Below are positions 25,472 through 33,574 of a stretch of 34,268 bases of DNA, piece after piece. The stretch covers positions 142,880 through 177,147 of the forward strand of contig MGFR01000001.1 of NCBI GenBank assembly GCA_001791995.1, read 5' to 3'. The notes under the pieces are model-generated. The model was not told where the DNA came from and searched no databases. It worked only from the letters and a program-made list of their open reading frames with translations. Every line of letters starts with the position of its first letter. The first letter of the stretch is position 1. Source of the stretch: Candidatus Woesebacteria bacterium RBG_13_46_13. Its GTDB lineage: Bacteria > Patescibacteriota > Microgenomatia > UBA8517. The translations under genes were made by a program, and so were the position numbers.

Positions 25472-26602
25472 ATGGACAAACCTAATTCTAGCACGCAGGA
25501 GGCTGTCCCCATACGTCAAAACCTTTCCCCCCGGGACAAGTTTTTTCTCAGGGCCAAACGCAGATTTTTAAGGCATATTTGGTTGGCCAGGCTCGGACTG
25601 GTTGTGGCTGTCGTGGCCTCCGTCTATCTGGCGATAGTGGTAATAGGCTTTGCCCTGACCAGAATCGGAATACCCAACTATGTCCATCTGGTATCGGATT
25701 TCATATTCACACCAGCGGCTCAAATTCATTCACAAGAAGGTCGTACCAATTTCCTTATCCTGGGGAAAGCCGGAGCCGGACACGATGCCCCGGACCTTAC
25801 GGATACGATTATCTTTGCCTCGGTTTCGCAGGGGAAGCCATCAACCGTTTTGGTATCTCTGCCTAGGGATATCTGGGTCCCGGCAATTAGGGCCAAGCTC
25901 AATAGCGCCTATTATTGGGGTAAGCAGAGAGCCGAAGCTGGAGGTTTGGTTTTGGCAAAGTCGGAGGTCGAAGCCATAGTCGGACAACCGGTTCATTACG
26001 GAATAGTTATCGACTTTTCGGCATTCAAGCAAATTATTGATGTTATTGGAGGGATAGATGTGGACGTGGATAGGGCTTTTGTTGACAACAAATACCCGAT
26101 TGTCGGTAGGGAAAACGATGAATGCGGTGGAGACAGGGAATTTAAATGCCGCTATCAAACCGTGAGTTTTTCGGCCGGGACACAAAAGGTGGACGGGGAG
26201 ACGGCCCTTAAATTTGTTCGCAGCCGTAACGCCGAAGGTGAAGAGGGTACGGATATTGCCAGAGCGGCCAGACAGCAAAAAATAATTGTTGCCCTGAAAA
26301 ATAAAATTTTAAGTCCTGCGGTTATATTCTCACCGAAGAAATTATTGGGAGTTTGGAAGGAAGTAAAAGACTCTGTGGAGTCGGACATCGATCCTTCGGC
26401 GGCGGCCATCTTGGCCAGGCGCATATTAGCCTCTAGAAACGAAGTCCGTCAGCTTGTGCTCTCGGAAGAATTTTTGGCAAATCCCCAGGTTTCTCCTAGG
26501 TACGACAATCAATATGTATTTTTGCCTAAGGAGGGCAACTGGAGTAAGGTCCACGAATGGATAAACTGTCTTTTGAACTCTAATTGTTTATCTGGTAAAT
26601 AG
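25472..26602 (+). CDS. LytR-CpsA-Psr (LCP) family cell-envelope ligase
   Basis: 'FLILGKAGAGHDAPDLTDTIIFASVSQGKPSTVLVSLPRDIWV', 'IDVIGGIDVDVDRAF', 'LKFVRSRNAEGEEGTDIARAARQQKII'; N-terminal TM. Confidence 0.93.
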   Translation: MDKPNSSTQEAVPIRQNLSPRDKFFLRAKRRFLRHIWLARLGLVVAVVASVYLAIVVIGFALTRIGIPNYVHLVSDFIFTPAAQIHSQEGRTNFLILGKAGAGHDAPDLTDTIIFASVSQGKPSTVLVSLPRDIWVPAIRAKLNSAYYWGKQRAEAGGLVLAKSEVEAIVGQPVHYGIVIDFSAFKQIIDVIGGIDVDVDRAFVDNKYPIVGRENDECGGDREFKCRYQTVSFSAGTQKVDGETALKFVRSRNAEGEEGTDIARAARQQKIIVALKNKILSPAVIFSPKKLLGVWKEVKDSVESDIDPSAAAILARRILASRNEVRQLVLSEEFLANPQVSPRYDNQYVFLPKEGNWSKVHEWINCLLNSNCLSGK

Positions 26603-28586
26603 AAGTTTTCCCCGCGGTAAAAACTTTCTTGCCAAACTTAAGAAATTTTGCCTCATCAAGATTCGGGAATCTTTCCCTTTCGAAACTGCCGATAAGTACA
26701 TAGCTGACATTATATTTTTTCAAAAAAGTTAAGGCTTGGCTGGCATTTGTGGTCTGATAAATAATCGTGGCATCATCTACCCTCTCTTGAGGCAGAGCTG
26801 GCGAACCTCTCCAGAGCCACTCGTGGACAAACCAGCCCTGTAGGGTTGGCAGACCGGTATATGAAGAGATAAGGTTATTATCTGAATAGCTATTACCTGG
26901 GGCCTCCAGGATAACCGGCTGTCCGACAGCGTTTTCCCTTAACCACAAGATGGCCTCGTAGGAATCGGGATAGAATTTTTCTACCCAGGTCTCTCCGGAT
27001 AGGCCCTGAAAACTTTTTAAGTCTCCATAATAAGAATTCACTGCCATAAAAGGGTAGATAAGTAGCGACGTAAACAGGAGCGCGAAAGCCACGGCCACAA
27101 AGGGTTTGAGAACTTTTTTGACAGCCCCCACAGTTCTTATGGCGATATAGCCTGAGGCTAGATAAAACATGACATAGGCTTCATAGGTGAGCTTAAACAT
27201 GGTGTTGGCCCGGTAGTGCGAAGCGATATAAATGTCTTTTACAAAAACAATTTCCGGAATTAGAATCAGGATCCATGAAGCGGCAAGAATTCCCAGAACA
27301 AAAACATCGGCGGCCTCAATTTCTTTTCGAATTCTCTTAACAAGGACAAGAAAGACCACGGTCATGATAAACGGAAATCCCCAAAGCACTCCCAACTGCC
27401 AGAGCGGGCTATGCGAATGAACTAGTTCGATTCCTTGGGCTATCGAGGAAAAATTAAGCAGGAAGGGGAGGAATGCCAAAAGTCCGACAAGTGCCATTGC
27501 CGATACTTGTAAAAAGACAGAAACGGCCGATTTTAGTGCCCCCTTTTTCTTAGAAAGGTTTGTAAATAAAATTACCAAGCCCGCCGCCATCCCGTAGCTG
27601 GCAAAGTCCCAGGTGTTGGTTGCGAACATCACTCCCAGGGTGATTCCTCCGGCCAGCAGCCGATAAACATTATTTTTCCTACTTATTACCAAAGACAAAA
27701 GGATTCCCAAAAAAAGCAATGTAAAAGGGACATCCAGAAGATGTGCGTGTAAGTCCGAAACAACGAAAGAGTAGATGGGAAATTCATGGATTGTTTTATC
27801 CTGCGTTTCCGGGAAATAGCCGATGAAACGGGTTGCATCGGGATACCAATATTTATCAAATCCGTTCTTTACCAAATAGATAGGGGTATGCAGATTTCCG
27901 GCAAAGACAAGCATCAACGCCGAAATTATTCCTGCGGAAATTGCTTTTTTACTCGAGGCCGACTTTAGACTTTTGACGAGGGTCGAAACAAGAGAAAAGG
28001 CACCGCTGGCGAGAACGCCCAGAATTGTTCCCAACATCAGGTTATAGCCGACCGCCGGGGGTATCGCGGTTATTTTTATGGGAACCGCGGCAAAAAAGTG
28101 ACCGTACCAATAATAATTCAGCTCTTTACCCGCGAACCACATGTCCGTGGGTGGGAGGTATTTACCCTGAAGTATCGAATTGATAAATCCGAAATCCATA
28201 AATTTCTCAAGACCCCTGATGTCCGGAGCATAGCTTCTGACAATTGTCCAAAGAACCAAGCCTAGTGTAAAGATAATTTCTTGAAGAAGAATTATTTTCC
28301 AGCTTTTCTTCAGAGTCAAAAGAAAAGATTCGTTTTTGAACGCCAAAAAAGCTCCGAGAACCCCAGTTAGTAGCAGAATTACAAACAGGATAGCCTGGCT
28401 CAAAGGCAAAACCTTGGCGCTGGCGCCGATAAAGGCGAGGTAGGAAACGATAAGCAGACCAATCGTTTTCGAGAATCCGTAACCCAGGTCGAATGATTTT
28501 CTAAACAAAAACCAGGTGAGGGGAAAATTTATCAGCCCTACCACCAAGAAAAATAGCCACCAGATAAAAAGGTAATAAATATCCAT
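26580..28586 (-). CDS. DUF2298 / Chlor_Arch_YYY-type polytopic membrane protein
   Basis: 668 aa, 'PLTWFLFRKSFDLGYGFSKTIGLL', 'DIRGLEKFMDFGFINSILQGKYLPPTDMWFAGKELNYYWYGHFFAA' typical of the YYY family. Confidence 0.85.
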   Translation of the reverse strand: MDIYYLFIWWLFFLVVGLINFPLTWFLFRKSFDLGYGFSKTIGLLIVSYLAFIGASAKVLPLSQAILFVILLLTGVLGAFLAFKNESFLLTLKKSWKIILLQEIIFTLGLVLWTIVRSYAPDIRGLEKFMDFGFINSILQGKYLPPTDMWFAGKELNYYWYGHFFAAVPIKITAIPPAVGYNLMLGTILGVLASGAFSLVSTLVKSLKSASSKKAISAGIISALMLVFAGNLHTPIYLVKNGFDKYWYPDATRFIGYFPETQDKTIHEFPIYSFVVSDLHAHLLDVPFTLLFLGILLSLVISRKNNVYRLLAGGITLGVMFATNTWDFASYGMAAGLVILFTNLSKKKGALKSAVSVFLQVSAMALVGLLAFLPFLLNFSSIAQGIELVHSHSPLWQLGVLWGFPFIMTVVFLVLVKRIRKEIEAADVFVLGILAASWILILIPEIVFVKDIYIASHYRANTMFKLTYEAYVMFYLASGYIAIRTVGAVKKVLKPFVAVAFALLFTSLLIYPFMAVNSYYGDLKSFQGLSGETWVEKFYPDSYEAILWLRENAVGQPVILEAPGNSYSDNNLISSYTGLPTLQGWFVHEWLWRGSPALPQERVDDATIIYQTTNASQALTFLKKYNVSYVLIGSFERERFPNLDEAKFLKFGKKVFTAGKTSIYQINN

Positions 28587-28592
28587 AAAAGA

Positions 28593-28598
28593 AGTATA
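28593..28598 (-). promoter_or_regulatory. Putative -10 (TATACT) 6 nt upstream of the YYY-protein ATG; leaderless
   Basis: Minus strand TATACT-TCTTTT-ATG. Confidence 0.5.
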
Positions 28599-28615
28599 GC
28601 AAGACTACGCTTGAA

Positions 28616-29071
28616 CTAGAGAGCCAGAAGGACCGAGATAACCAGAAGTATTGCTCCAAGGCCTATTCCAAAGAGAGTCGGGGTTGAAACCCCAGCCACC
28701 GGAAGTGTCGGGGTGGCCGTTGCCGTTGCGGTAGGTGTTTTGGTGGCAGTAGGAGTTGCCGTGGCAGTTGCTGTGGGAGTCGATGTTGTAGTGGGGGTAA
28801 CCGTTACGGTCGGAGTTACGGTTACCGTCGGGGTAACAGTCACCGTGGGCGTGATGGTTTCGGTTACCGTCGGGGTTGTAAGGACAAAGGATAAAGCGGT
28901 ACAAGATTGTGGGGCGGCGGCTTCGGGTTTAGATTCCGGGGTGCCCGGTGAAACAGCCTTTTGCCTAAGCTGATACAGCCTGACTGCGGTAAAGATGGCC
29001 ACCCCCGCCAGAACAAGCGTGGCGATTAATATTAAAATTGTAACGATTTTGTTCCTAAAAAAGTCCCTCAT
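28616..29071 (-). CDS. Membrane-anchored Thr/Pro-repeat surface protein with C-terminal LPVAG + hydrophobic segment
   Basis: N-terminal TM; 'TPTVTETITPTVTVTPTVTVTPTVTVTPTTTSTPTATATATPTATKTP...LPVAGVSTPTLFGIGLGAILLVISVLLAL'. Confidence 0.8.
   Translation of the reverse strand: MRDFFRNKIVTILILIATLVLAGVAIFTAVRLYQLRQKAVSPGTPESKPEAAAPQSCTALSFVLTTPTVTETITPTVTVTPTVTVTPTVTVTPTTTSTPTATATATPTATKTPTATATATPTLPVAGVSTPTLFGIGLGAILLVISVLLAL
28758..28880 (-). repeat. Coding minisatellite, about 18-bp unit encoding TPTVTV-type repeats, grading into TPTATA
   Basis: Consecutive TPTVTV units with diverged synonymous codons; same low-complexity style recurs near 30690-30830 and 31965-32070. Confidence 0.7.
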
Positions 29072-29075
29072 CTTG

Positions 29076-30593
29076 TTAATTAGACCAGCCTAAACTCGAA
29101 TGATGGATTTGGGCATTTATGCTAAAAGTTGTTACTCCCTCGGGGATTGTATATTCATCATAAAACTCTTCTGTCCCTGGCTTCTTTACGCTAACCTCGG
29201 CCCTTTCGGTACCGTTAATCTTGAACTTGGCCTTATCAAAGTTGCCGGAGGTTGCCGTTCCTGCAACCGCAAAGCGCACTTTGTCTCCGGCTTTTAGGGT
29301 GGGAAGAACGGCTGCCGTAATTTGATTCCATTCGGTATCGTAGGCTTTAACATTCAAGCACTGCGCGGTTGCTCCCGGCGGAGGAGGTGAAGTAGGCTCA
29401 CAGGCAGTAGCGGCGGCTTTACTCGCATAGGCAACCCCGCCCCAGGTGTTGCCCGTACTCTTACACCCAACATCGACCTGTACCGTGCCGCAGCTTGGAT
29501 CGCTGGCACTGAAGGTCTGGCCGACAGAGGCGTTGTAAGTCAAAACTTCTCCGTTGTCTTGGCATCCTTGTGACAATCCGATTCCGTTACATTTATAGCG
29601 AGATACCCACAACACTCCACTCGGACATTTGTTTTTACATTCATTAAGCATGGCCTGGGAAATAGTAATACTTGTGGAATTGGTGCTACCCGAGACCAAG
29701 TTTACCCGGGAACACTGAGTTCCCGTAACGGTGGGAACAACGGTGGTGGTTGGGGATGCCGAACTGCAACAATATTCACCCAGGGCAGCTCCACAGTCTC
29801 CGTATCCCAGAGCTTGAGATTCGTTTGGATAGAAACTGCCCGCTGCACACTTGGATTTTGGAGCCACGCAGTCTTTGGGACACAAAGAAGTCGTGGGTGT
29901 AGGACTTGTGGCCTTGCAACAATATTGACTGTCGCGGCAGTCGAAAGAGCCCAGGCCTCGACTTGTTCCGCTGACACAGCTACTGAGATTAACATAGCAT
30001 CCGTATCCTGCCCCTAATCCAGAGCAAGTTTGTGGAAAAGTCGGCGTACCCGTTGCCGGTGGTGTGCCGGTGGGTGGGGTTGGCGGTCTGGTCGCGGTCG
30101 GAGTTAGGGTTGGGGTGGGAGTAACCACGGGAACACACTTGTTGGACACACAGCGATAGCCGTCGCCACATTCCGAACTGCTTGCGCATTCAACGTCCTT
30201 GGCTCTTTGTCTTATATCCTGCTGTTGTTGTACCAGAACTATCCCCGCGCCCAACCCACCCACCAATACCAATAGGCCCAGAATTGTGGCCACCATTTTC
30301 TTTCCGCCAAATTTCTTCTTCGGCGGAGGTTCCGGAGAGATAGTTGATGAGATGTCAAAAGTCGGTGCGGCGGTTCCTTCGGTTGGAGCTTCTTCGACAA
30401 TAGGAGGTGCCGGCGGTAACTCCGAATCGGCCATAGAGGATGGTGGTGCAACCTCAACAGGGGGAAGAGGCGGTGCAATATCAGCAGTCGGTTGTACGGG
30501 CGCCGGGGATTCGGTTGGGGGAGCCACGTCTAAATTTTTAAATGAGGTAACGGGGCCAGTCGTGATTGGGTCAGTAGGGTTCTGGTCGGGCAT
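29076..30593 (-). CDS. Cys-rich exported protein with cytosolic Pro-rich N-tail, single TM and Thr/Pro linkers
   Basis: 'PPPKKKFGGKKMVATILGLLVLVGGLGAGIVLVQQQQDIRQRAKDVECASSSECGDGYRCVSNKCVP...' plus repeated CC-containing modules ('DSQYCCKA', 'LGEYCCSS'). Confidence 0.8.
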   Translation of the reverse strand: MPDQNPTDPITTGPVTSFKNLDVAPPTESPAPVQPTADIAPPLPPVEVAPPSSMADSELPPAPPIVEEAPTEGTAAPTFDISSTISPEPPPKKKFGGKKMVATILGLLVLVGGLGAGIVLVQQQQDIRQRAKDVECASSSECGDGYRCVSNKCVPVVTPTPTLTPTATRPPTPPTGTPPATGTPTFPQTCSGLGAGYGCYVNLSSCVSGTSRGLGSFDCRDSQYCCKATSPTPTTSLCPKDCVAPKSKCAAGSFYPNESQALGYGDCGAALGEYCCSSASPTTTVVPTVTGTQCSRVNLVSGSTNSTSITISQAMLNECKNKCPSGVLWVSRYKCNGIGLSQGCQDNGEVLTYNASVGQTFSASDPSCGTVQVDVGCKSTGNTWGGVAYASKAAATACEPTSPPPPGATAQCLNVKAYDTEWNQITAAVLPTLKAGDKVRFAVAGTATSGNFDKAKFKINGTERAEVSVKKPGTEEFYDEYTIPEGVTTFSINAQIHHSSLGWSN

Positions 30594-30596
30594 TAT

Positions 30597-31943
30597 TTAG
30601 ATTCCTGATTTTTTCCAAAGCATAACCGCAAACGCGATTACGCCTATCCCCATAATAGAAAGAAGCACCGTGGGTGTCAAGCTACCCGATTCCGGAGTGG
30701 CAAACGTAGTGGGAGTTGCAGTAGGCGTGGCAGTTAGGGTTGGGGTTTTTGTTGCCGTTGGGGTCGCGGTTAGGGTCGCCGTAGGTGTCGGACTTACTGT
30801 GGGGGTGAGGGTGGCCGAAGGTGTAGCGACAAAGGCGGGGCCTTCGGCTGCCTGGACCACGAAGGTCCTGGTTAAGGTTCTTAATATCCCCGATGCGTCC
30901 TTCCAGGAAATGATAATTTTGTGCGTTCCCTCCGAAAGGTCGGAAGGCGGTGTCCAAGCCCACTCGCCGCTTGAGGGGACGCTTAATTCCTGGGTAACTG
31001 GGTCCGATTCCACTGTGACGGTTAGGGCGGTTCCAGCGGGAGCTTCCCCGAAGAATTCGGGTTGGGTTGTAGTGATGACCTCTCCTTCTTTAACGCTGGT
31101 TAAAGTGACGGTTGTTGCGGAGGGGGTAGAAACTTGTCCGTCGACCGTAAAACCGGATGAAGGAGTTGCCTGCTCGGGAAGACTCACCGAGGCCTCCGGA
31201 ATCCCGCTGACCTCACTGGGAGGTAGATTTTTGAAATCATGGGTTTGTCCGATGATCATCGGAGGAACGGGTTTTGCCGATTGGGGATAAACCTGAGCAG
31301 ATGAGACTCCGTCTCCGGAACTGGCAGAGACCTCCAAAATAGTGGTTTTGTCGTCTATGGAAACAAGAGAGGAAAGATTCGAGGTTCTGGCCGTGGAAAT
31401 AGACAGTACCCAGCTACCGTTTTGGGAAGTTATCGTTGAAAGCGGACTGCCCCCGCCTATTACTATATAGACTAGAGTGTTTTTCGATGGGGCGCCCGTG
31501 GCGCTTAGGATCGTGCCCGAGACCAAGTTGGATTTGCCGGTGGCGGAGAGGGCGGGCCCGGTCGTAACCTGCCAGGCGAGGCCGTTGTTATCAAACAGAC
31601 TTCCCCCCGAATTTATCTTGAAAAAATAAGTCGTTTCCGGGGAAAGGCCCTTAACCGAAAGGGTGTGAGTTAGTCCGGGCAGACCCGTTTCGTCCTCTTC
31701 TGTTCTGGCTAAGGAATTCTCGTTTTCCCCCCAGGTGATAAAGCCCAGAGCTTCTTTCTGGGTAATCCAGGAAACCGCAAAAGAGGAATCCGTAATGTTG
31801 GTTATTCTGACATCCTTGGGCTCGCTTTCTTGGGAAGCCCCGAGCCGGAAGATCTGTCTGTTTTGGACCAGAAGCACCCCGGCGGCCAGGCCGACGGTCA
31901 AAAGTATTACTCCGATTATTGTTGGGATCTTGCTTATCTTCAT
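30597..31943 (-). CDS. Surface protein with fibronectin III / purple-acid-phosphatase-N-like domain, Thr/Pro linker and C-terminal TM
   Basis: 'IPTIIGVILLTVGLAAGVLLVQNRQIFRLGASQESEPKDVRITNITDSSFAVSWITQKEALGFITWGE...TTYFFKINSGG'; C-terminal 'LLSIMGIGVIAFAVMLWKKSGI'. Confidence 0.82.
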   Translation of the reverse strand: MKISKIPTIIGVILLTVGLAAGVLLVQNRQIFRLGASQESEPKDVRITNITDSSFAVSWITQKEALGFITWGENENSLARTEEDETGLPGLTHTLSVKGLSPETTYFFKINSGGSLFDNNGLAWQVTTGPALSATGKSNLVSGTILSATGAPSKNTLVYIVIGGGSPLSTITSQNGSWVLSISTARTSNLSSLVSIDDKTTILEVSASSGDGVSSAQVYPQSAKPVPPMIIGQTHDFKNLPPSEVSGIPEASVSLPEQATPSSGFTVDGQVSTPSATTVTLTSVKEGEVITTTQPEFFGEAPAGTALTVTVESDPVTQELSVPSSGEWAWTPPSDLSEGTHKIIISWKDASGILRTLTRTFVVQAAEGPAFVATPSATLTPTVSPTPTATLTATPTATKTPTLTATPTATPTTFATPESGSLTPTVLLSIMGIGVIAFAVMLWKKSGI

Positions 31944-32293
31944 GGTGTTAATCCTCCCGACGGGGTAGAGGTTGGCGAAGGAGTCAGGGTGGCCTCAGCG
32001 GAGGCCGTCGGGGTAGGAGAGGCGGTTGCCTCTAGGGTTGGTGTTGCGGTAGGTGTCGTAACTGCGACGCTAATTTGGGGAATTTCCCCTTCCTCAAAAA
32101 ACCTGCGGCCTTGGATTTTACCCAAGGTCTCCTTGTCCAGCTCGGGGCTGAACGGCTCAAGTATCTCCGGTGAAGGCGCGGGCGTGGGCTGCTGGGTAAA
32201 GGCCCGGTAGACGCTGAAAAATACCCAGAAGACAATCGTAATGGTGGTCAGAACAACCAGGGTGACTAAGTTGGGGGTTTTGTATTTTTTCAT
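31940..32293 (-). CDS. Small membrane protein in PilP-like position, Thr/Pro-rich C-terminus
   Basis: 117 aa; N-terminal TM 'LVTLVVLTTITIVFWVFFSVYRAF'; ATGA overlaps with neighbours; PilP homology not demonstrated. Confidence 0.55.
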   Translation of the reverse strand: MKKYKTPNLVTLVVLTTITIVFWVFFSVYRAFTQQPTPAPSPEILEPFSPELDKETLGKIQGRRFFEEGEIPQISVAVTTPTATPTLEATASPTPTASAEATLTPSPTSTPSGGLTP

Positions 32294-32949
32294 TTTTTGC
32301 CCAGATAGGGTACCCTCCCGCTTATTAAAAGTACCAGTTTTTTACCCTCTTCGGTCTGTGATGCGGTAAAGCCGACATTGTCAATCTTAACCGGACGCCT
32401 GAGGTTTTCAAGTTCGGAAAGAAAAGAAGCAAGTCCCGCATATGTTCCGTTAACGCTTATCGAAAAAACCAGAGGGGGTACTCCTTCAGGCAGAGGTTCG
32501 GTATCGGTTTCCGACGTCGGAACTTTCTTGGCTTCCCCCGCCAGGGTTAACTGGCCGATGGATATTCCCAAAAGGTTTATCGATGAACTGGCGGCTAAGC
32601 CTTCTATTTGGCGTACAAATGTTTCGGGAGAGGCCAAATCCGGTACAGAAATTTGAGTAAGCAGGATTCTGGAAGACTCTGTATTGAAGGTGGTTTGGGC
32701 AGCGGCGATGTTTTTTATTTTTGTATCCATCTTGGCAACCGTTTCCTGTTTGGACTTTATTTCCTTATACAATCCCGCTACCGTGACCAGGGTCGGTTTT
32801 AAAGCAAAGAAGGTAAAGAAAGAGACGGTGCCGAGGGATAAAAGCACCTCCAGAAACATTCTTAAATCTTGATTTCTCTTGTAAAGAGCAACGATATTTA
32901 AGAAAAATTCTCTATACCTTAGATATTCTTTTCGCCAACCCAGTGCCAT
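32290..32949 (-). CDS. PilO-like type IV pilus assembly protein
   Basis: N-terminal TM followed by coiled coil 'YKEIKSKQETVAKMDTKIKNI', C-terminal ferredoxin-like region 'FSISVNGTYAGLASFLSELENLRRPVKIDNVGF'. Confidence 0.78.
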   Translation of the reverse strand: MALGWRKEYLRYREFFLNIVALYKRNQDLRMFLEVLLSLGTVSFFTFFALKPTLVTVAGLYKEIKSKQETVAKMDTKIKNIAAAQTTFNTESSRILLTQISVPDLASPETFVRQIEGLAASSSINLLGISIGQLTLAGEAKKVPTSETDTEPLPEGVPPLVFSISVNGTYAGLASFLSELENLRRPVKIDNVGFTASQTEEGKKLVLLISGRVPYLGKK

Positions 32950-32955
32950 TTTTGG

Positions 32956-33513
32956 CTATTTTCCTTTCTTGGGAACAATTTTTAGAGAAAAAGTCAAAAG
33001 AGAACTTTCCTGTTGGCTGGAATCGAGATTGGTCAGTTCAACTTTCTCGAAGGCACCGCTCGCCTCCAAATTAACCATAAACTGGGCAACGGAACTTTCA
33101 CTGATGGCCGCCCCTTTTGTCTGAACAACTCCTGCCCCGAAGGTATAGGAGATAAGGGAAACGTCCGAAGGAAGATATGTCGCAATAGTTTCCAGGTAGG
33201 TTGAAGCCTGTCCTTCTTCCTTGGCCAGGGCGGAGAAGACCCTGAGTCTTTTTTGGGTGTTTCGGTAATCTTTTTCGAAATCGGCAGTGGCGGCGATTAC
33301 GGCCTGCTTCTGTTTAATCAGATCGTTTAAATCCACATTGCGTGCATCGAGCCAAAATCTGGAGAGGAATGCCAGCATGACAACCATTTCAGTAATAATA
33401 ACGATTATTCTGAAGGTTGAAAGAGCCCAAAGAAGAACCCTGCCGAGCGTTGAGCCGGCGAATTCCTCCTGTGGCAACAAATTTATTTGATTTTGGTTTT
33501 TATGGGCAGCCAT
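32956..33513 (-). CDS. PilN-like type IV pilus assembly protein
   Basis: 'NQINLLPQEEFAGSTLGRVLLWALSTFRIIVIITEMVVMLAFLSRFWLD...LETIATYLPSDVSLISYTF'; PilN 'INLLP' start. Confidence 0.85.
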   Translation of the reverse strand: MAAHKNQNQINLLPQEEFAGSTLGRVLLWALSTFRIIVIITEMVVMLAFLSRFWLDARNVDLNDLIKQKQAVIAATADFEKDYRNTQKRLRVFSALAKEEGQASTYLETIATYLPSDVSLISYTFGAGVVQTKGAAISESSVAQFMVNLEASGAFEKVELTNLDSSQQESSLLTFSLKIVPKKGK

Positions 33514-33574
33514 AGCAACCTAAACGCAAGAAGCGTCTAATCTCACTATATCATAAGAGTAAGGCTCGCAGAAG

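Noticed and set aside
28700-28890. Possible CRISPR-like regular repeats
   Set aside because: Unit is about 18 bp with no unique spacers, and codes for Thr/Pro-Val repeats in frame.
28713-28973. Plus-strand Val/Gly/Ala-repeat ORF (VAVAVGVLVAVGVAVAVAVGVDV...), and similarly 30670..31290
   Set aside because: Antisense of TP-rich linkers in well supported minus-strand surface proteins; composition artefact.
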